From Strigops habroptila (lineage: Eukaryota; Chordata; Aves; Psittaciformes; Psittacidae), in contig NC_044296.2 of NCBI RefSeq assembly GCF_004027225.2, positions 3,888,796 through 3,952,795 on the forward strand: a stretch of 64,000 nt of DNA. The letters are read 5' to 3'. The position numbers and the translations under genes were made by a program. Below, one piece after another: positions 21,101 through 30,100 of this stretch. A model generated the notes under the pieces. The model did not search any database. It worked only from the letters and a program-made list of their open reading frames with translations, and was not told the origin of the DNA. Each line of letters opens with the position of its first letter. Positions within the stretch are counted from its first letter, which is position 1.

Positions 21101-24100
21101 GGAACCACTGAAAGGCAATAACCCATGGCCTGCTCAGTACCCTCTGTGCTGGGGCTGGAGGTCTCCTCCCAACATGTCAATGACTCTGTCAGTTTTACCT
21201 GGGGTTTGGGTGGGCTTGGCAGGCTCACTGGTTTCCAGAGCTGGGGAGGTTTCTTTCATGGTTGTGGTTGTCTTCATCCCCAGGGTGGTTCTTTTGACTG
21301 GACTTGCAGATGTTGTGCTGGGCTGGCGGGTGAGAATGGCTGCAGGAGAAGTTCCAGCCATGGCTGAACTGGAAGGGGTGCTTGTGCCAGGACTGGGCAA
21401 CTGCGAGATGGTATCCAGGATCCAGTCTTGGAGTTTGGTAATTCTGGAGTACACACCGGGTTTCATAGCCTGGGCACAACCAATTCCCCAGCTCACGATG
21501 CCAGCCAGATAAAACGTTCCTGGGGTCACCTCACAGGCCAAGGGTCCACCTGAATCTCCCTGAGGAAGAAGCAAGGCAACGCTGCTCAGTCTGATCTCCC
21601 CAAGACAGGTCTAACATGGAGCTGCCTCTCAGCCACACTGGGAGGACTTAGATAACTCTTTTTTCTCTAGCCCTGCAGGTCTGTCTGCAGCGTGTGTGCG
21701 AGACATGAGTGTGCAGAGGCTGGAACTAGGATCAGTGGCTGGACAAATACAAGTGACATTTGTCATTAATAGCTCCTGACAGCACCTTTCCGCAAGTGAA
21801 GGACAGCCACCACCAACTACCACTGCCTCGCTGCCACAGGAGATCTGCTTCGTCCAGACACGGAGCAGTGAGATGTTGTTTTAAGTCATGGTCAGCTTGA
21901 TGGGGCTTTATTTACTTTTCTAAAGCTCCAAGGCCATGGGCTGGGGGTTTTGAGCTAAGGGGCATGTGGATTACAGCGGCTGAGTAAGTATTTCCCAAGG
22001 ATGTGCTGAGGCTGGGAGTTAGCCCAGCTTTCTGGGACCAACCATGGAAGAGTAGAGAAATCCCAGACTCTTACCTGGCATGAGTCTATCTTCCCCTCCA
22101 AGAAGCCAGCACAGATCATTCGGTCAGTGAGGGAGAAGTTGTAGAGGAAGTCACAGGTTTTCTGGTCTATGATGCCCACAGAGGCTTTCTGCAGGATCTC
22201 AGGCTTGGTGGCTGCGTGAAAACCACAGGATTAGTGAGTGGAGCAGAGGGAAGTGGGAACTAATGGCTTTTAGACTGACCCAACCCATATTTGAGGAAAA
22301 CAGCCTCTAATCCCACAGAGAGGTTGAGTCCTACATGAGCTCTCAGCAGCCCTGAAGCTCCTGGCTTCCCAGGTTGCAGTTTCATACCCGTGCAAAGGAT
22401 CCTGCACACTGGAAGCAAGTTTCTATTGTCTTGACAGCTTGTGGGCTCCTGGTTAACTGTTGGAGGGAGTGTTGGGCTTCTTTGGTAGCACACGTGCGAC
22501 CTCAGGCCTCCTGCCTGCAATGGGATCTTTGCTTTTTCTAGTTGCTTGGAGCATCTTTGCAACTGAGTGTGGTTGCTGAGGACATACTGTCCTGCTAGAG
22601 CTACAGCAGGGCCCTGAGGCAGTGCCCCACTCTTGCTTAACATGGGAGAACTGCCGAGAGGAGCCCAGCAGGTTTCTCCTAGTTCCTGCCAAGCTGCTCT
22701 CTCTATTTTCTTTGCTGGTGGCTCCTAAATAACTGTGGATTAAGGTAGTGCTCTGTATGCCCTTATTCTTGTGTTTCTGCCAGTTCCTGACTGTCCCTGT
22801 TACTGTCCCCTGTCCTGTATGGACTCTGGGTTGCACAGGCTTTGCTGCTGCTCCAAAGCAAGTCGGCTGGTGATGGATCACTGCTCACCATTCCCTTCTT
22901 GGAGGCTACCCCACCCAGAAATGACACACTGCTGGCCAACAGCGAACTTCTGCGCAGCAAGCGGGAGGCACACGGGCTGGATGTGTTTGTTGAAGACAAG
23001 AGGTCTTGCCAGCTCAAGGACAGCCACATCAAAGTCCAGAATAATAGGGCTGAAGAAGGGATGTTGGATCACTCTTGTTACGTTGACTTTCACTGCGCTC
23101 CCATCTGTTCCATTGAGCGATGTTGTTCCCACGTAGGCTTCGATCTCTTCTGGATTTGTCCTGCAAATACAGAACTCTAAACATGCAAACTCACACACGT
23201 GTGCCCAGCAGGAATTCTGACATTTCAATTGCAGACAGCTTCTAATGATCAGTGTTTGAGACCTTACTTGGCAAAGCAGAGCTCAGCACACAGAAGAACA
23301 GCCCTGCTAAGTCAGGCCCAAAGTGCTGCTCCCAGCAGTGACACATGTCGGATGGCTCCTGAAGAGCAGGAAACACTAAATATTCCCCAAACACTTTGTA
23401 CCTTTCGGAATTGTATGGTCCCTGTCACAAGTTCCCAGTTGTCTCCTTTCCCAAGTCTAGACTGGTCTACTTTGTCATTCTTGTTACGGATGCTCTTCCA
23501 CACCCAGCTCATCCTTGTGTCTTGCGTTAGCCTTTTCACAATGTTATTCCAGTGCCGCATGAAATGTTTGAGAAGTGGGTATGTGCTGGATTGCCAGCAA
23601 TATACTGGTACCCTCAGTTGTTTCTCTTAACAATTTCTAGCATTCCCTTGCTCTCTAATTGCCACTGCCCACAGAATTGCTGTTCCCATGGCAATATCCA
23701 CGGTATTTCTGACCTCCTGTTCTGAATGGTAAAGCTGATGGAGACCCATAATCACCTGCAGACAGAAAGCACTGCTTTTCTGTTATGTGCCTCACTTCAC
23801 ACTCGCCAACCTTGCACTTCACTTGCTGCTTTATTGCCAGGCTATTTAAAGCATAAGGTCATCTTGAAACGCTTCATAGCTTGTCCCCCACCTTTTCTGC
23901 CTTCAGACAAGCATTATGCTCTTGCTACACATTTCTTTATCTAGGTTATCAATTTGGGCTTAGGCTTTTGCTGTGCAGGATTGAACTGACCATCTTCCCC
24001 TTAACAGCTGACCACATGTCTCTATTCCATATATAACAGCCAATTTGTAAGGTTCTATTTCTTGAGGAAACTCTCTTGTTCTTGTGGCACCTTTACACCC

Positions 24101-27100
24101 ATCAGAGGTGTCGTTCTTGCTCCCTGCCCAGGCTACTTTAACCTTTCTCTGCCTCATCCCAGCCTCCCCACAAAACCCCTTTTCCTATGAATCTCTAGCT
24201 ATTACAAATATTCATGTCCAATGTGTGTTCTCGTTTTTCCCCAGTGTCACAGTGGTGGGTTTGGCTCCATGGCCATGGGCAGGCGAGCTGGGGCAGCAGT
24301 GCAGGGATGGACTCTTACTCATTGAAGCAGTGAGCTGCTGACAGCAGCCACCGGTCCCCTATTATGGTGGCTCCACAGAAATGCCTCGAGTCTTCTTTCA
24401 GGCTGACTTGCCAGGGGATCTCTCCTCTGGAAGCATCTGTTCCTCCAACAATCTTGATGGGTTTAGAGAACCCGGGTCGCTGTCCACACTCTGAACAAAA
24501 GCCAAAGGATGAGGTATGAGTACTCCTAGCAGAAGACAAATGAGGAGACTTTTGGTCTCTCAAACCAGTAAGTCTGAGCAGGGACAGGGCAGGGCTGAAG
24601 TGTGAGGCATCTGCCCAAGCCCTACCTGCTGATCATGGCAGTCCTTGGTTGTGCACAACCATAGAATCACAGAATCCCAGACTAGGTTGGGTTGGAAGGG
24701 ACCTTAAAGCTGATCCAGTTCCAACCCCCTGCCACGGGCAGGGACACCTTCCACTAGAGCAGGTTGCTCCAAGCCCCTGTGTCTAACCTGGCCTTGAACA
24801 CTGCCAGGGATGGGGCAGCCACAGCTTCTCTGGGCACCCTGTGCCAGCGCCTCAGCACCCTCACAGGGAAGAACTCAGCTCAGCAGAAGAACAAACCTGA
24901 CATTTCGACCTGTACCTGCCCCTCAGTGGGTGCTCATACCTTGTGGTCTGTGTGCAGTCACTGGCTTGCTGGCAGCTGGGGCTGGTGAAGTGGTGGGGAT
25001 TGCTCCGCTGGTGGTGGAGTTGAGCTCTTCGGAGTTGACTACGTTACTGTTAGTGCTGGAGTGTATTAGAGGGACGGTACGGGCTATGGAGGTGGGGAAC
25101 TCAGAAATAGCATCCAAGATCCAGTCTCTGAGTTTGGTAACACGTGTGTAAACCCCGGGCCGCCTGGCTTCAGCACATCCAATGCCCCAACTCACGATTC
25201 CCGCCAGGAAAAACTTGCCAGATGGTTCTTGGCAAACCAGGGGCCCACCAGAGTCACCCTGCAAGAGAAGCCAGATGGTGAGCTCTTCCTGAGAATGCTC
25301 TGCACTTGCCCTGGCCACCCTCAACACACCTCTGTTGCCCAGGGTCTTTCTGTCCCTCTGTGTCCCAGCTCATCTGTGCTTATTTCCTCCAACCTACTGA
25401 TGGTGAAGCATCTCCTGTGCTGGTCTTTGGCTATTAAGCAGTAGCCTTGTGCCCTTGATATGCCAGAACACAAGGACGCCCTCCAAAAAATCTAGGGTAG
25501 CTACTTCTATTGGTTTAACCTTTCTTAAAGGTTAAGCCCAGCAGCCCCTAAACAGCCATATGATTGGTGCTTGTTGCATGATACACAACGCAGGGAGACC
25601 ATGCTAATCTTTGCATGAGGTTTTCTTGATTTGCCCTACCATTCCCTGGTCAATTCTTTGATATGATGGGACCATATGAGTGTCTGATGTAGGACATGTA
25701 GTGTCTGTGAAGCTGGCAGTGCCTTTTGGTGGTTGGATTGCTCTAGGTGAGTAATGAATAACCAAATGGGTCACATTCATCATCCAACCTTGTATCTTCC
25801 ATTCTTAGCCCCTTCCCTGGTGTTGTGCTGCATTTGGTGCAGAAATGTGAAGGGTCACCAATAGAGAAGCGCAGTTTTGCTCAGCTGGTGGCTGCAGGTT
25901 TGGAGCGCCCTACCAAACCATGGGGACAGCCGTGGAAATCACAGTCCTCCTTTCCCCACACGCTGTGAAAGGCAGGATTTTCTCCATCGGACCACTTGCA
26001 ATTCCAAGCTAGATAAAGGCTAACTAGGGAAAACACCAAGTTGTTCCCCAAAATACTGCTGTGTATGGTTTAATTTCTATTGCTGCCCTTTGCCATCTGG
26101 ATTTTGACCTGAGGACTTGCCGGGTACATTGGTAGTGTCAACCCTCATTGCAGGTTAGGAAGCAAAGTGGTTAAATACCCAAAAGAGCCCCTTAAACAGC
26201 AGTGCCCTTCTCTAGGCACTAGAGAACATATCCTCATTTTTGCCTTCTGCAGTCCCTTGGGACTAGGGTCCAAGGCATGGCCTCAAACCTTTTGGAGGGA
26301 ATCATGACCATGGTGTCAGATCCTGCTCCTTGAAGTGCTACTTGGTGCATACTGGGAGGGAAAAGACTCTTGTGGGGTCTCTGGCTTCCCTGGGCAAAGC
26401 TTACCTGGCAGGAGTCTATTTTCCCCTCCAGGTAGCCAGCACACAGCATCCTGTCTGTGAGGACATGGCTGTAGAGGCTGGAGCACAGTGTCTGGTCCAG
26501 CAGCTCCACTGTTGCTTTCTGCAGGTATTCAGGCTTCACTACTAAATGAGAAAGATGCGACCATGAGCTCAGGGCAGGGGGACCACGTCACAGCCCTCCA
26601 GCATGACCCGAGCCCCCTTCCCTGGTGCCTCTTGCACTGCTCCCACCCCACCAGCCTCCTCCACTGACTGCCACACTTTGCTTACAGAAATCCTCCTTGA
26701 GGTAGCCCCAGCCAGAGATAAGGCACTTCTTGCTGGTGGGGAAGTGGTGCCCAGCATCAGGCAGGCACACAGGCTGGATGTACTTAGTGAAGCTCACGGG
26801 TCTCTTCAGCTCCAGCACGGCCACATCATAGTCGGCCGTGTCGGTGTTATAGGAGGGGTGTGGGATGATCCGTGCGATGCCCATCTTCACTGCGCCACTG
26901 TCCGAGCCTCTGAGCGACGTGGTCCCCGTGTAAGCTGCCCACATGGCTGGGTCCTGAAACCTGTAAGAGAGACAGCCAGGACCACTTGAGTCTGTGGCCA
27001 CAGCACTGTCCTGCAGACCTGGTGCAAGTGGTGCTGCCTCCTGCCCATCCCACCATCCCCTCTGGGACAGAAGCTCCCCATGGCTTCACCTAGTAGGGGA

Positions 27101-30100
27101 AGGAAACCAGGCACGGTGGTGCAGCAGGAGCTTAAGCTGGAAGATACAGCAGCTTTTGGGAATGGGATGGGGAAGCTGCGTGGCTGGAGCTTACTCAGTA
27201 AAGCAGTGGGCAGCAGACACCAGCCACTTCTCCGTGAGGATTGCAGCTCCACAGAAGTGCTCATTGTTCTCTCGCAGGCTGACTTGCCATGGGAACTCCC
27301 CTCTGGATGCCTCTGAGCCCCCGACTATCCTGCTGGCAGTCTGCATGGCAGGACGGCTCCCACAGTCTGCAAGGGAGGAAGAGAGCCAGTGCCTTGGGAT
27401 CCTGCCGGCTGCACCCAGCAAAGCGCTCTCAGGACCAAGTGGGAAAAACAGCTTCGGTTTCGGGCATGCTCCCAGCACATGGACAGTGCCAGGGATGTCA
27501 CAGGGCAGACTTTAACCTGCAGGCTTGGAAAAGGGTGCTGCAAAGCATTGGCCCATCACAGCATCCTCCCTGAAACTCTTCTAAAGCAAGAAATTCTGGA
27601 GAGAAACATCTTGTTTCACAAGCTCAGCCACTGCCTTGTGACCTGCTCCCAGCAGCTCGTGGGCATGTGGTGCTTGCCCAGTATGCCACCCCACCAGGAA
27701 AGCGGGCCTTGTCATGACCCTTTGCAATTAGTGGGGGGACCAAGGTGTTTCTAAGGCATAGTTGCCCTCATCCTGATGCAGACATCTACTTTTGGCCTGA
27801 CAAGTTGTGCTGAGTCCTTGGCTCTCTTCAGTGCCACAAGCCCTGGACCACCAGGTTATGGACAAGATCATAGAATCATAGGATGGTTTGGGTTGGAAAG
27901 GACCTTACAGTTCATCCAGCTCCAACCCCCTGCCGTGGGCAGGTATGAGTACTCCTAGCAGAAGACAAATGAGGAGACTTTTGGTCTCTCAAACCAGTAA
28001 GTCTGAGCAGGGACAGGGCAGGGCTGAAGTGTGAGGCATCTGCCCAAGCCCTACCTGCTGATCATGGCAGTCCTTGGTTGTGCACAACCATAGAATCTCA
28101 GAATCCCAGACTAGGTTGGGTTGGAAGGGACCTTAAAGCTGATCCAGTTCCAACCCCCTGCCACGGGCAGGGACACCTTCCACTAGAGCAGGTTGCTCCA
28201 AGCCCCTGTGTCCAACCTGGCCTTGAACACTGCCAGGGATGGGGCAGCCACAGCTTCTCTGGGCACCCTGTGCCAGCGCCTCAGCGCCCTCACAGGGAAG
28301 AGCTTCTGCCTCAGAGCTCATCTCAATCTCCCCTTCGGCAGGTTAAAACCATTCCCCCTTGTCCTATCCCTACAGGCCCTTGTCCAAAGCCCCTCTCCAG
28401 GTTTCTTGTTGGCCCCTTTGGGCACTGGAGCTGCTCTAAGGTCTCCCCTTAAGGAATCTTCTCTTCTCCAGGCTGAACAGGATGGGGCACAAATACCTGT
28501 TGTACCTGCAGCCAGGCCACTGGTGAGGAGGAGGCTGGAGCTCAGGCTGCACAGCCCAGCCAAAGAACTGGGGCAATGGCTTTTCCTGCTGCCTGCCTCT
28601 TACCTGATTTCAGTCCAGGTCTGCGGGGAGAAACCTCACTGGGACCTGCGACAAAGTGGAAGGAATGGGGCTCAGTGAGGAATGGGGCTCAGTGAGGGTA
28701 TCCCAGTTGGGGGGCTCAGGAGCTGTGTGTTCTTGTGGACTCTGCTGCTCCCAGGCCAGGGCTGGAAGAGGCTTTGCTTCATCTTTTCCTCCTGCCTGGC
28801 AGTCGCTTTCCCTGCCCCACAGCCAGCGGTGAGCTCCTGGCCCAGTTCCCTTCTCCAGTTTTCTCCACCATGGGCACAGAAGCAGCTCTCTGCAGCCCTA
28901 AAGGCTTTGGGATTATCCCAGGTTCAGGGAGAAATTCCCAAGAGCTCCAAGGGAGCTGTCTCCCAGGAGCAAGCTCCAAAGCTGAAGCTGTGCAGGGATG
29001 ATGCCTAAGGTGGGGGCTATCTCCTCACCCTCCATTTGGGCTGCACAAGGCTCCCAAAGATCCAGTGAGGGATCCACTCTCTTATTGCAGGGAGTGCAGA
29101 GGAACCCACAGCTTCATGTTTTCCAGGCACATGTTTGTTTAAGTCTGCTGGACCTGGAGTCCTATGGCCACGTAAACTCCAGTCACTGAAGGAAAGGAGA
29201 ATTTCCATTCAGGTGGTTCCAGAGAATAACTCAAATATGAGAAACATCTACCTAAGCAGGAATTATTGCTACAACTCCAAGGACTGCCTATGGGCTGCTG
29301 CACACTTGTAGGTACAGACAACCCAGCAATTAACCTCCTGAAGCTTCATCTTTTATCCCTCAGGCTGTTTCCAGGTGCTGCAAGAAAAGCCAAAGAAGCT
29401 GCAATTTATGCTTAAGGCTCTGTGGTTGCTGCAGGCCCCCAAAGTTGTTCTGACAGGACCACATTTGTGTTGGAAGGGGACCTAGGGACTCCCCACAAAC
29501 CTCTATTGAGCAACTATCAAGATCTAGGCATGTTTCTGCTGCTGTCTTGTGAAGCTGGCAGCACTTGGGAGACAGGCAGAGCACCTTTTGCTGTATTGCT
29601 TGGGTGCCTCCATTTCTAACATTGCTGCTGGGCAGAAAGCCTCAACTGGACATCCAGAGCTAAAGCCCGGAGGCAGTTTGAGTGTCCGAGACATGGTTTG
29701 TGGTTCTGCTAGTGTGACCTTTGGTGCTAGCACCTTGCTCTGGCGCCTGGCAGTCCTGGGAGGTCATACCTGTAAGAGAAGCTGAGGATATAGTCCCATA
29801 GGCATCCAGGGAGAGCCCCTGCTCGTGCAGGGCAGCCGCCAGCCCATGCCGGAGAGCTTCCTCCTCCATGGTAGAGCTCAGGGGATGGGAATCCTGGGGA
29901 GCAAAGCGGAGGCGGAAACGGACGATCACGCTTGAGTTTCCGTTCCTGCTGGAAGAATCAATGGGAATGTTGGCTCCATGGTCAGTACAAGGGACAGGCT
30001 CCTGCAGGGAACTCGAGGGAAGTAAAACTGATTCTTAATAATTTAAGATGTGAGTTTCTCCATGTTGAAATGGTCATTTGCAATGTTTGCTTTGGCCCAA

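Noticed and set aside
20763-21512. Several plus-strand open frames of 70-150 codons opposite TMPRSS9 exons
   Set aside because: They are antisense shadows of the protease and LDLa exons, which have full splice and motif support.
28770-28830. Minus-strand stretch with [10 protein letters not shown] resembling the end of an LDLa module
   Set aside because: The preceding cysteines and a phase 1-1 exon frame are absent; most likely coincidence.
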